This document shows, in pieces, positions 9,061-17,328 of a stretch of DNA of 64,000 nt. This stretch comes from CAYREV01 sp964423345. GTDB lineage: Bacteria; Bacteroidota; Rhodothermia; Balneolales; Balneolaceae. Where the stretch lies: contig CAYREV010000001.1 in assembly GCA_964423345.1 (NCBI GenBank), forward strand, positions 1 to 64,000, written 5' to 3'. The notes beneath the pieces are model-generated. The model was not told where the DNA came from. It searched no databases and saw only the letters and a list, made by a program, of their open reading frames with translations. Position 1 is the stretch's first letter. The number at the start of each line of letters is the position of its first letter. The translations under genes and the position numbers were made by a program.

Positions 9061-10180
9061 ATGAGTACGACCTTGAATACCGACCAACTGGATGAACTGT
9101 TTGAGCGTGTAGATGCGCTCAGGGGGTATCTTTGACTATGATCAGAGAAAAGTACGTATCATAGAATTACAGGAGCAGACGCAGGATCCCGGCTTCTGGG
9201 ATGATCCGGACCATGCCCGCCGGATTATGAAGCAACTGGACCGTGAAAAGAACATGGTCCAAAGCTGGGACCGCCTGGATGAAATACGGGAAAGCATTAA
9301 GGTGTACCGGCAGTTTGGACAGGAGGGTGAGGATGTAGCCGAAGAGCTGCAGGAGGAGGCCCAAAAGCTGCGAAAGGGTGTGGAAGAGCTGGAGTTCAGA
9401 AACATGTTAAGGGGGGAGGATGATCACCGCGACGCCATACTGACTTTCAATCCCGGGGCGGGAGGTACCGAAAGCCAGGACTGGGCGGAGATGCTTTACC
9501 GCATGTATAGCCGTTGGGCCAAAAAAGAGGGGTTTGAAATTTCCGTCATAGAATACCAGCAGGGAGATGTAGCAGGACTGAAAAGTGCCACGGTGGAAAT
9601 CAGCGGTGAATATGCCTACGGCTTTTTAAAAGCTGAGAGCGGCGTGCATCGACTGGTCCGTATATCGCCCTTTGACAGCAACTCCCGCCGGCACACCTCC
9701 TTCTGTTCTGTGTTTGTGTCGCCCCTGATTGACGATACCATAGAGATTGACCTCAACGAAAGCGAAGTGGAGCTGCAGCGTTTTCATGCCAGTGGGGCCG
9801 GAGGGCAAAATGTCAACAAGGTGGAGACGGGGGTGCGTTTGATTTGGGAAGGGCAGCTTTCCGATGGAAGCCAGGAAAGAGTAGTGGCCGAATGCCAGCA
9901 GGAACGTTCCCAGATGCAAAACCGGGAGAAGGCGATGACCCTGTTAAAATCGAAAATATACGAACTTGAAAAGAAAATTAAGGAGCGTGAAAAGCAAAAA
10001 CTGGAAGACTCCAAAAGCAGCATCGAGTGGGGTTCCCAGATACGGTCGTATGTTTTCCACCCCTATAATATGGTGAAAGACCATCGAACCGAGCATGAGA
10101 CCTCCAACGTAGATGCGGTAATGGATGGGGAACTGGATGAATTCATCAAATCCTACCTCATGGCAAATATCAAGGAATAA
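9061..10180 (+). CDS. prfB: Peptide chain release factor 2 (programmed +1 frameshift)
   Basis: Release factor 2 ends translation at UGA and UAA. The gene is in two frames. A 24-codon start (ATG at 9061) runs into an in-frame TGA at 9133-9135; after skipping one T, reading continues from GAC at 9134 to the stop at 10178-10180, giving 372 residues. The shift site AGGGGGTATCTTTGAC carries the internal Shine-Dalgarno and the slippery CTT of classic prfB autoregulation: low RF2 lets the ribosome shift. The GGQ peptidyl-hydrolysis motif is at nt 9800-9808 and the stop-codon recognition region is in the middle domain. Length is normal for RF2. coaE follows 21 bp later. Confidence 0.97.
9121..9136 (+). 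promoter_or_regulatory. prfB +1 frameshift site
   Basis: AGGGGG (internal Shine-Dalgarno) is followed by TAT, the slippery codon CTT, the stop TGA and C. A UGA followed by C is a weak stop context that favours the shift. It is the standard RF2 autoregulatory signal. Confidence 0.95.
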
Positions 10181-10201
10181 TATTCATTGTTTATATAACC
10201 T

Positions 10202-10798
10202 ATGGTTACAGTAGGGATTACCGGTGGTATCGGAAGCGGAAAGACGACCGTTTGTAAAATATGGCAAGATCATGGGGCCCTTGTTCTTAATGCCGATGAT
10301 TTGGCAAAGGACCTAATGAATAGAAAGCCGGATATTAGAGAGAAGATTATAGATACCTTCGGAACGCAGTCCTATCTCGGAGACGGATCGCTGAACCGTA
10401 TTTACCTGGCCGATCAGGCTTTTTCTGAAGGAAGGGTAGAAGAGCTGAATGCTATTGTGCATCCCCATATTCCTGAAGAAACCGAAAAGATTATGGCAGA
10501 AGCGGAGAAGGAAGGATATGAGCTTTTTGTTTATGAAGCTGCCCTGTTATTGCAAAACCTGAGGCCCGGCCACCTGGATTATATTGTTTTGGTGCTGGCT
10601 GACAGGAAGAAACGTATTGAGAGAGTTACTGAAAGAGACGGAGTGGACCGTAAAGAGGTTGTTGAACGCATGGAGAACCAGCAAAACTTTAATCGGCTGA
10701 CTCACCTGGCCGACATTGTCATTGAAAATAACGGAAGCCGGGAAGAGTTGGAAAACAGGGCCCGCGAGGTATATTCCCTCATGCTGGGGAACAGATAG
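10202..10798 (+). CDS. coaE: Dephospho-CoA kinase
   Basis: A 198-residue P-loop kinase for the last step of coenzyme A synthesis: ATP-dependent phosphorylation of dephospho-CoA at the 3' hydroxyl. The P-loop GGIGSGKT is at residues 8-15, followed by the family's LNADDLAKDLM substrate-binding motif and the later YEAALLLQNL and RVTERDGVDRK segments. Length is typical. It sits directly behind prfB and may be co-transcribed with it. Confidence 0.96.
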   Translation: MVTVGITGGIGSGKTTVCKIWQDHGALVLNADDLAKDLMNRKPDIREKIIDTFGTQSYLGDGSLNRIYLADQAFSEGRVEELNAIVHPHIPEETEKIMAEAEKEGYELFVYEAALLLQNLRPGHLDYIVLVLADRKKRIERVTERDGVDRKEVVERMENQQNFNRLTHLADIVIENNGSREELENRAREVYSLMLGNR

Positions 10799-10872
10799 GC
10801 ATGCGTTTGATCGCACATATACTTTCGTATATTACCTTAAAATAAACTGTCAACTACTATAAAATTGGTAAG

Positions 10873-11904
10873 ATGGTGGATCGAAAAAACAAGCGCGTAA
10901 TTACCCTTGAGGAATACATAATTCAGGCTCAGAATAAATTTCCGGGGGCTACCGGAGATCTTTCGCAGCTGTTGCGCGATATAGGGTTGGCAGCCAAGAT
11001 CATTTCCCGGGAAGTCAACAAGGCAGGCATAACTAATATTCTCGGAGAGGATGGGTCCACCAATATACACGGAGAATCGGTAAAAAAACTGGATCTATTC
11101 GCCGACAAGCAGTTGATATCGGCCCTGAACAGGTCGGTTATAACCTGTATGGTGATTTCGGAAGAAAATGACGGCATCGTAGAACTGGACAACGAGGGCG
11201 GTAAATATATTGTCTACCTGGATCCACTGGACGGTTCATCCAACATCGACGTGAACGTATCCATCGGAAGTATTTTCTCGATCTATATGCGGCAGACCGA
11301 TTACGAGACTCCTCTCACCGAACAGGATGCATTGCAGCCGGGCCACAAGCAAGTCGCAGCCGGTTATGTACTGTACGGTTCAAGTACGCTGATGGCCTAT
11401 TCCACAGGAATGGGCGTTTCACTGTTTACCCTCGATCCGAGCATCGGAGAGTTCATCCTGTCGGACGATGACCTGAAGATGCCCGATTTCGGGAAGATAT
11501 ACAGTATCAACGAGGGCAGCTATAATTCATGGGACCTGGGGCTCAAGAAATTCGTCAAATACTGCCAGGTGGAGGATGAAGAGACCCACAGGCCGTTCAA
11601 GGCGCGCTATATCGGTTCCATGGTAGCGGATGTGCATCGAACCCTGGTTAAGGGCGGGATTTTTATCTATCCACACAGCAGCCAATATCCCAGCGGAAAG
11701 CTGCGGCTGATGTATGAATGCAATCCACTCAGCTTCCTGGTGGAACAGGCGGGAGGGATAGCCATCGACGGAAAGGGACGAGTACTGGATATTAAACCTG
11801 AAGCTATTCACCAGCGTACCCCCATCTATCTGGGTTCCAGGCAAAACGTTTTGAAACTGAAGGAATTTCTCGAAAAGCACGCCGAAGAGCCCGCCAAAAC
11901 TTGA
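10873..11904 (+). CDS. fbp: Fructose-1,6-bisphosphatase, class I
   Basis: A 343-residue class I FBPase that removes the 1-phosphate of fructose 1,6-bisphosphate in gluconeogenesis. The metal-binding active-site motif DPLDGSSNID is at residues 117-126, and the SEEND acidic site is at 97-101. The C-terminal phosphate- and sugar-binding parts are present. It stops six bases before the convergent DUF192 gene. TATACTTTCG near 10819 may be part of its promoter. Confidence 0.96.
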   Translation: MVDRKNKRVITLEEYIIQAQNKFPGATGDLSQLLRDIGLAAKIISREVNKAGITNILGEDGSTNIHGESVKKLDLFADKQLISALNRSVITCMVISEENDGIVELDNEGGKYIVYLDPLDGSSNIDVNVSIGSIFSIYMRQTDYETPLTEQDALQPGHKQVAAGYVLYGSSTLMAYSTGMGVSLFTLDPSIGEFILSDDDLKMPDFGKIYSINEGSYNSWDLGLKKFVKYCQVEDEETHRPFKARYIGSMVADVHRTLVKGGIFIYPHSSQYPSGKLRLMYECNPLSFLVEQAGGIAIDGKGRVLDIKPEAIHQRTPIYLGSRQNVLKLKEFLEKHAEEPAKT

Positions 11905-11909
11905 TCCTG

Positions 11910-12404
11910 CTAAAACTTTACGATCATCCCTTCCTGAATGTCGTGGGACAGGCAGAAGCCTCCGTTGGTTTCTATCACGAACTTGGCGGGCAATACCGAG
12001 CTGAGGTTCTCTTCGGAAAAAGGCTGGGTACTTTTATGTATGCGCACGATCTCTTTTTCCGAATTAACGAAGATGATGTCCAATGAAAGGGGGGTGTTGG
12101 CCATCCAGAAACTGCGCTTCCGGTTGTCATCAAAAATGAACAGCATCCCCTTGTCGGGAGGCAGTTCATTGACATCCATAAGGCCGGTGCTTCGTTTTTC
12201 TTCGGTATCCGCTACCGCAACATCTATTTTTTTTATTGTTGTACCGGAATAATTTAAAAACGTAACCTGCCGGCTATAGTCAAGGGTGCGCCCTTTCTTC
12301 TCTTCCTTCGCTTTTTCACGATCGCCTTCCTCACCGCATCCCGCTGCCGAAAGCAGCAGGATAAGCAGCAGAACGGCCTTATTTGACTTTAAAAGATACT
12401 TCAT
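11910..12404 (-). CDS. DUF192 lipoprotein
   Basis: A 164-residue predicted lipoprotein: the signal segment ends in the lipobox SAAGC with C23 as the lipidated residue. The mature part is a DUF192 domain (about residues 48-160) with the hallmark order RSTGLM, LPPDKGMLFIF, SFWMANTPLSLDIIF and ETNGG. The family's function is not established; members are small periplasmic or lipid-anchored beta proteins. Its start codon lies inside the end of the upstream beta-propeller gene (26-bp overlap), so translation is probably coupled. Confidence 0.9.
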   Translation of the reverse strand: MKYLLKSNKAVLLLILLLSAAGCGEEGDREKAKEEKKGRTLDYSRQVTFLNYSGTTIKKIDVAVADTEEKRSTGLMDVNELPPDKGMLFIFDDNRKRSFWMANTPLSLDIIFVNSEKEIVRIHKSTQPFSEENLSSVLPAKFVIETNGGFCLSHDIQEGMIVKF

Positions 12405-15198
12405 CGGCGGATCCCTTAAGTGAATAGGTTATGGTATAGGTGCCCTTGCCAAGATAGGGTGATTCCCCTTCCTTTTCACCGTTATCCCGGATTTTCAAAT
12501 TCCAGCTTAGGCTGTTGAAACCGTAACTGCCGCTATCTTCAAGGGTGTGAATGGTGTTGCCCTCCTCATCCTTTACAGTAACGGTTACCTTTTCACTGCC
12601 GGAATCTTTCGAACCGATCCAGTACAGCCAGTTTACTTCGGGCTCGTTGATCGTGCGGTATGGGGCACTCCGTTCCCCCCATCGGCTGGAATGCCTGACC
12701 GGTTCGGTTTCTATGGCTACTATAGGGGCTGAAAACTGTTTTTTAACCTTGTGCAAGGGTTCCGCATCGGCTACATAGATACTGCGTCCGTGGGTAGCAA
12801 CCACGAGGTCAAGATCCCTGGGGTGAATCAGCATGGTGTAGGAGGCAACGTTGGGAATACCGTTGAGCAGGTGCCACTCTTTTCCGTCGTTAAAGCTTAC
12901 AAAGGTACCGTGGTCCAGTCCGGCATAAAGCAGCCCCGGCATCTCCGGGTCTTCAATGATGATATTGGCCACATCTTCCGGCAGGTTGCCTTTAACCGGC
13001 TCCCAGGACTGCCCGTAGTTGTCGGTTTTATACAGATAGGTCTTGAACTCATCATACCGGTATCCGTTCAGGGAGACATAGGCCGTAGCTTTATCGTGGT
13101 TGGAGGCATGTACCTCGCTTACCCACCGGTGGTCGGGCAGGGAACCGGACACATGGTTCCAGCTTGAACCTCCGTCGTTGGTTACATGGATGTTGCCGTC
13201 GTCGGTACCCACCCAGATGGTATTGAAATCGACCGGGGATTCGGCAATGGTGGTAAGGGTGGAGTAGGGGACGTTGCCCTTCTGTTGGCTGGCCTGTTCG
13301 CTGGTGAGATCGTCGCTCAGGGCGGTCCAGCTGTCTCCTCCATCGAAACTGCGTAACAGCTTTTGTGTTCCGAAGTAAAGAATATCGGGGTGGTGGGCGC
13401 TCATCTCCACGGGTGTATTCCAATTGTAGCGGTATCGCTCTTCACCTACATCATGTTTCGGGGTGATTCTTGTGTAGTCGCTTTCAGAACGGCTAATCCT
13501 GAAATAATTGCCAAACTGGAAGCCGGTGTAAACAATGTCACTGTTGCGTGGGTCAACCTGTACGTGCATGCCGTCCCCACCGAAGATACGCTCCCAGTGC
13601 CGGTGGTCGTCCGCCGAACCCTCCGAAGAACCGAAGAATACGCCGTTGTCCTGAAGCCCCCCGTAGATATTGTAGGGTTTCTCCATATCGACAGCGACGG
13701 TATAAAACTGCCCAACAGCCACGGAATTGTGATGGATAAAGTTCTCTCCACCGTCATGGCTTTCGTACAGCCCTCCGTCGTTACCCAGCAGAAGGTGCCG
13801 GGAATCCGAGGGGTCGATCCACATCGCGTGATGGTCTACATGAACGGGCTGGTTTTCGGCAATGGGTTTCCACGTTTTGCCCCCGTCGGTTGATTTCAGG
13901 GCGGGAACCCCCATGATATAAAGCTCTTCTGCGTCGGTGGGAGATACCCGGACTTCCCCGAAGTAATACCCATAGGTATAGATGAGGTTGTCAAGGCTGT
14001 AGCTGTTGACCTTGTCCCAGCTCGCCCCGCCGTCGTCAGACCGGTACACTTCCGCTCCGTTGATATCGGTTTCAAAAAGGGCTGCATTGGCATCGCCCAG
14101 GTATTCCGAAAGGGCTTTGGGTTTGTATTCCCCTTTCTTTACATCAAGCTTAACACGGGCAGCAGTATATTTTTCAGGGAAATTATTGCTCCTCAGGTAC
14201 TCTTTGAGCTTCTCGTTTTCCAGTTCCAAAAACTCCTTGATGCCCATGTTTACAAAATCGGCCTGGGTCAGTTTGTCGGGGTCCTCCTCTTTCCTGGTTT
14301 TTGTCTCTTCCTGGTTATCGAGAAAGGCATAAAGAACGTCGGGGTTGCTGCGGCTTACATCGATGCCGATCCTACCCACATGAGTACCTTCCGGAAACCC
14401 TTCCATGGATGTACTCCAGGTTTTACCGCCGTCGGTCGATTTGTAGATGCCTGAACCATTGCCGGATTCCTGGAAGTTCCATGCCTGCCGGAAACGCTGC
14501 CAGGTTGTTGCCCAGAGTATATCCGGATTTTCGGGATGTACAAGCAGGTCAATCACGCCCGTACTGTCCGGTGGCGTGAGGGTTCGCTCCCATGATGCTC
14601 CCCCGTCGGTTGTCATATATACGCCGCGAACGTCATTCATGGAATAGAGAGGGCCGAGACTGGCTACCCATGCTATCTCGGGATCGGCAGGGTGGGTGAC
14701 GATACGTCCTATATGCTGTGACCCCTCCAGACCCATAAGCGACCAGCTGTTTCCTCCATCGGTGCTTTTATAAACGCCGGTGCCGGCATAGCTGGAACGG
14801 CTGCTGTTATTTTCGCCGGTACCGACCCATATGATATCACTGTCGGCCTTTGAGAGGGCTATGTCACCTATAGTAAGTGCCCCCTGGTGGTCAAAAATAG
14901 GTTTCATGGTGTTTCCGCTGTTTACCGTCTCAAAAACTCCTCCCGAGGCATAGGCAACATAGAAATGGCTGGGCCTGTCTTCATGTACGGCTAAATCGGT
15001 TACCCTCCCGCTCATTACCACCGGTCCCACATTGCGAACGGGGAATTCCCTGAATATAGAGTTGTTGCGCATAGCCTGGCGGTGTTCGATAGACTGCTGG
15101 CGCTCATCAGCCGGGGTGGGGGGGATGTCCTGGGCATTCAGGGGCAGCAGGCTTGGTAAAAGCAGCAATGAGGCGAGGAGAACGGTTCTGAAAGTCAT
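12379..15198 (-). CDS. Large secreted VPS10/BNR-type beta-propeller protein
   Basis: A ~939-residue exported protein of the sortilin-like/YVTN-BNR repeat class. I place the start at 15198 because a compact signal peptide (MTFRTVLLASLLLLPSLLP, cleavage after NAQ) follows; in-frame ATGs at 15240 and 15261 would add 14 or 21 residues. Repeated Asp-box motifs (SxDGGxSW/TW, e.g. STDGGNSW, TTDGGASW, STDGGKTW, SDDGGASW, SFDGGDSW, TNDGGSSW) mark a double propeller from about residue 40 to 800. The last ~90 residues resemble a FlgD/Ig-like beta domain. The family is common in Bacteroidota; the ligand or substrate is unknown. A DUF192 gene overlaps its end. Confidence 0.88.
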   Translation of the reverse strand: MTFRTVLLASLLLLPSLLPLNAQDIPPTPADERQQSIEHRQAMRNNSIFREFPVRNVGPVVMSGRVTDLAVHEDRPSHFYVAYASGGVFETVNSGNTMKPIFDHQGALTIGDIALSKADSDIIWVGTGENNSSRSSYAGTGVYKSTDGGNSWSLMGLEGSQHIGRIVTHPADPEIAWVASLGPLYSMNDVRGVYMTTDGGASWERTLTPPDSTGVIDLLVHPENPDILWATTWQRFRQAWNFQESGNGSGIYKSTDGGKTWSTSMEGFPEGTHVGRIGIDVSRSNPDVLYAFLDNQEETKTRKEEDPDKLTQADFVNMGIKEFLELENEKLKEYLRSNNFPEKYTAARVKLDVKKGEYKPKALSEYLGDANAALFETDINGAEVYRSDDGGASWDKVNSYSLDNLIYTYGYYFGEVRVSPTDAEELYIMGVPALKSTDGGKTWKPIAENQPVHVDHHAMWIDPSDSRHLLLGNDGGLYESHDGGENFIHHNSVAVGQFYTVAVDMEKPYNIYGGLQDNGVFFGSSEGSADDHRHWERIFGGDGMHVQVDPRNSDIVYTGFQFGNYFRISRSESDYTRITPKHDVGEERYRYNWNTPVEMSAHHPDILYFGTQKLLRSFDGGDSWTALSDDLTSEQASQQKGNVPYSTLTTIAESPVDFNTIWVGTDDGNIHVTNDGGSSWNHVSGSLPDHRWVSEVHASNHDKATAYVSLNGYRYDEFKTYLYKTDNYGQSWEPVKGNLPEDVANIIIEDPEMPGLLYAGLDHGTFVSFNDGKEWHLLNGIPNVASYTMLIHPRDLDLVVATHGRSIYVADAEPLHKVKKQFSAPIVAIETEPVRHSSRWGERSAPYRTINEPEVNWLYWIGSKDSGSEKVTVTVKDEEGNTIHTLEDSGSYGFNSLSWNLKIRDNGEKEGESPYLGKGTYTITYSLKGSADEVSFKVK

Positions 15199-15289
15199 AA
15201 CGGCAATTTTAGTAAGAGGTTGTATGGTCTGGCTTTGCATGATAGAAAACCTATGGTACAATAATTATAAAATAATTTAAAAACCTAAT

Positions 15290-15335
15290 GCCCCGGTCGG
15301 AATATCCGGCCGCAAGGGCCGAAGGGCGCCGGGGC
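15290..15335 (+). other. GC-rich stem-loop in rimP leader
   Basis: GCCCCGG (15290-15296) pairs exactly with CCGGGGC (15329-15335), and inside it CGGCC (15307-15311) pairs with GGCCG (15317-15321). It is strikingly GC-rich against the AT-rich flanks and sits in the divergent promoter gap ahead of the rimP hairpin, so it may be part of an untranslated leader or a small RNA. Confidence 0.5.
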
Positions 15336-15415
15336 GTCTGCCGGTGGTGGAGAAGCTTTTAAAAAGGGCGGTGCAGTTGTTTTTTAACAGTATTAACGGT
15401 ATCTTATGACAGATT

Positions 15416-15447
15416 AAGTGAGCACCGAAAGGTCCTCACTTTTTTTT
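15416..15447 (+). terminator. Terminator-like hairpin (possible attenuator) before rimP
   Basis: AAGTGAGCACC (15416-15426), loop GAAA, then GGTCCTCACTT (15431-15441) with one C-C mismatch, running into a T tract (15440-15447). As no gene on the plus strand precedes it, it either ends a short leader RNA or attenuates the rimP-nusA-infB operon. Confidence 0.7.
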
Positions 15448-15468
15448 GTACCTGAATACAGGAAAATC

Positions 15469-15927
15469 GTGCAAAATAAAGTTTTAGATAAGATTTCAGA
15501 ACTCACTGAATCGGTTCTCCTGGGTACCGATTTTTTTCTGGTTGATATAGAAATAAAAGGATCCACGGAACCGGTTATTTGGGTATATGTTGATGCAGGA
15601 GATCGAGGCATTAACATGGATGAGTGTGCGGAACTCAGCAATGAGCTGAGCCTATTGATGGAGGCACACGATGTTTTTGACGGAAGGTACCGAATCAACG
15701 TGTCTTCCCCGGGATTGAGCCGTCCCCTGACGGATAAGCGGCAGTATCCCAAGAACAAAGGCAGGAAAGCCCGAGTCAAATTTAAAAGCAACGGTGAATA
15801 CCGAAAGGTGGAAGGTACCCTGCAAAATGTTGAGGAACAGGAAATCGTTGTTCAACAAGAGGACGGTTCCAACGTCAGGTTGAATTTCGACCAGCTTGTT
15901 GAGACAAAGATAATTCCTTCAATTTAG
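15469..15927 (+). CDS. rimP: Ribosome maturation factor RimP
   Basis: A ~152-residue protein needed for 30S subunit maturation. I choose GTG at 15469 (VQNKVLDKISELTES) because the longer frame from GTG 15418 would begin inside the terminator-like hairpin and encode a non-conserved extension. The N-terminal alpha/beta domain contains WVYVDAGDRGINMDECAELS and the RYRINVSSPGLSRPL motif; the C-terminal part is a small SH3-like barrel. It is the first gene of the classic rimP-nusA-infB-rbfA-truB cluster. Confidence 0.93.
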   Translation: MQNKVLDKISELTESVLLGTDFFLVDIEIKGSTEPVIWVYVDAGDRGINMDECAELSNELSLLMEAHDVFDGRYRINVSSPGLSRPLTDKRQYPKNKGRKARVKFKSNGEYRKVEGTLQNVEEQEIVVQQEDGSNVRLNFDQLVETKIIPSI

Positions 15928-15958
15928 AATATAACCTAAAGTACACAGGACTAAGCTG

Positions 15959-17215
15959 ATGCAAACTGATGTTTCAAAACAGATTATTCAGTCTTTTGCC
16001 GAAATAGCTAAAGACAAAGATATCGATAAGGATCTGCTTTTATCGATCCTGGAAGATGTATTTCGGACCATGATCCGCAAGAAATATGGGGACGACGAGG
16101 CATTTGAAGTCATTATCAATGCCGACCGGGGCGATATACAGATTCTCCATATCCGGGAGGTGGTTCCGGAAGAGGAGCTTACGGACAAGGTTAACGAGAT
16201 AACGCTGAAAGAAGCCCAGGAGTACGATCCCGACCTGGAACTCTATGATGAGTATGCCCAGGAGCTTTCCATTCAGGATTTTGGTCGACGTGCAGTGATG
16301 ATGGCGCGTCAGCAACTGGCCCAGCGAATCCGTGAAATTGAGAAGGATAACATCTTTGAAGAATATTCCGACCGAGTCGGCGAAATAGTCCTCGGTGATG
16401 TCTACCAGGTACGAAGCCGGGATATGCTGGTCAACCATAACGGCGTGGAGCTGGTATTGCCCAAAAGCGAACAGATTTACAAGGACCGCTATCGCAAGGG
16501 AGATACCATACGGGCGGTAGTTAAGGAGGTCAAGCGTTACAACGGTAATCCTTCGGTCATAATATCGCGGACGTCACCGGTATTCCTGGAAAGGTTGTTT
16601 GAGAATGAAATCCCCGAGGTATTCGACGGGATCATAGATCTGGTTCGTATCGCCCGCGAGCCCGGCGACCGATCAAAGGTTGCCGTCATTTCCCATGACG
16701 AGCGGGTAGACCCTGTAGGGGCGTGTGTGGGCATGAAAGGTATTCGCATCCACGCCATCGTAAGGGAACTGCAAAATGAAAATATCGATGTCATCAATTA
16801 TACCGATGACAAATTTGAGTTTATCAAAAGGGCTCTTCAGCCGGCTAAAGTACTAAGCGTAGAGTTGAGTGAAGATAAGAAGCATGCCAAAGCCCTGGTA
16901 CCGGCCGATGAAGTTTCAAAGGCTATTGGAAAGGGCGGGGTAAATATTCGCCTGGCATCGAAACTGGCCGAATGTGAGATTGATGTATACCGGGAGGTTG
17001 AAGAGGAAGATGATATTGACCTTAAGGAATTTGAAGTTGATTTCGGGGCGGATGTTATTGAAATGCTGCATGAGATCGGTTGCGATACAGCCCGTGCGGT
17101 ACTGGAGTTGGATGCCGAAGAGATTGTACGGCGTACCGAGGGCAAGATCAACCCGGAAGAAGCCGAACGTATCATCGATATTATCGCATTTGAATTTGAG
17201 GACGAAGAGGGATAA
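15959..17215 (+). CDS. nusA: Transcription termination/antitermination factor NusA
   Basis: A 418-residue NusA that binds RNA polymerase and modulates pausing, termination and antitermination. The order is N-terminal polymerase-binding domain (1-~125), S1 domain (~135-200, around GEIVLGDVYQVRSRD), then KH1 and KH2 (~205-350), with ACVGMKGIRIHAI and AIGKGGVNIRLASKLA as KH signatures. A short acidic segment and one helix-hairpin-helix-like tail follow; the acidic repeat domains of E. coli NusA (495 aa) are absent. It lies 31 bp after rimP. Confidence 0.96.
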   Translation: MQTDVSKQIIQSFAEIAKDKDIDKDLLLSILEDVFRTMIRKKYGDDEAFEVIINADRGDIQILHIREVVPEEELTDKVNEITLKEAQEYDPDLELYDEYAQELSIQDFGRRAVMMARQQLAQRIREIEKDNIFEEYSDRVGEIVLGDVYQVRSRDMLVNHNGVELVLPKSEQIYKDRYRKGDTIRAVVKEVKRYNGNPSVIISRTSPVFLERLFENEIPEVFDGIIDLVRIAREPGDRSKVAVISHDERVDPVGACVGMKGIRIHAIVRELQNENIDVINYTDDKFEFIKRALQPAKVLSVELSEDKKHAKALVPADEVSKAIGKGGVNIRLASKLAECEIDVYREVEEEDDIDLKEFEVDFGADVIEMLHEIGCDTARAVLELDAEEIVRRTEGKINPEEAERIIDIIAFEFEDEEG

Positions 17216-17328
17216 GCGGTGCGGAAAACTACCGGGACTTGATAGAATACCGTTATCGATTATACCTTACATTAATTGTAACTGCTCTAACCGCAGATAA
17301 AAAGCTTAGTTACCACTAACATACATTT

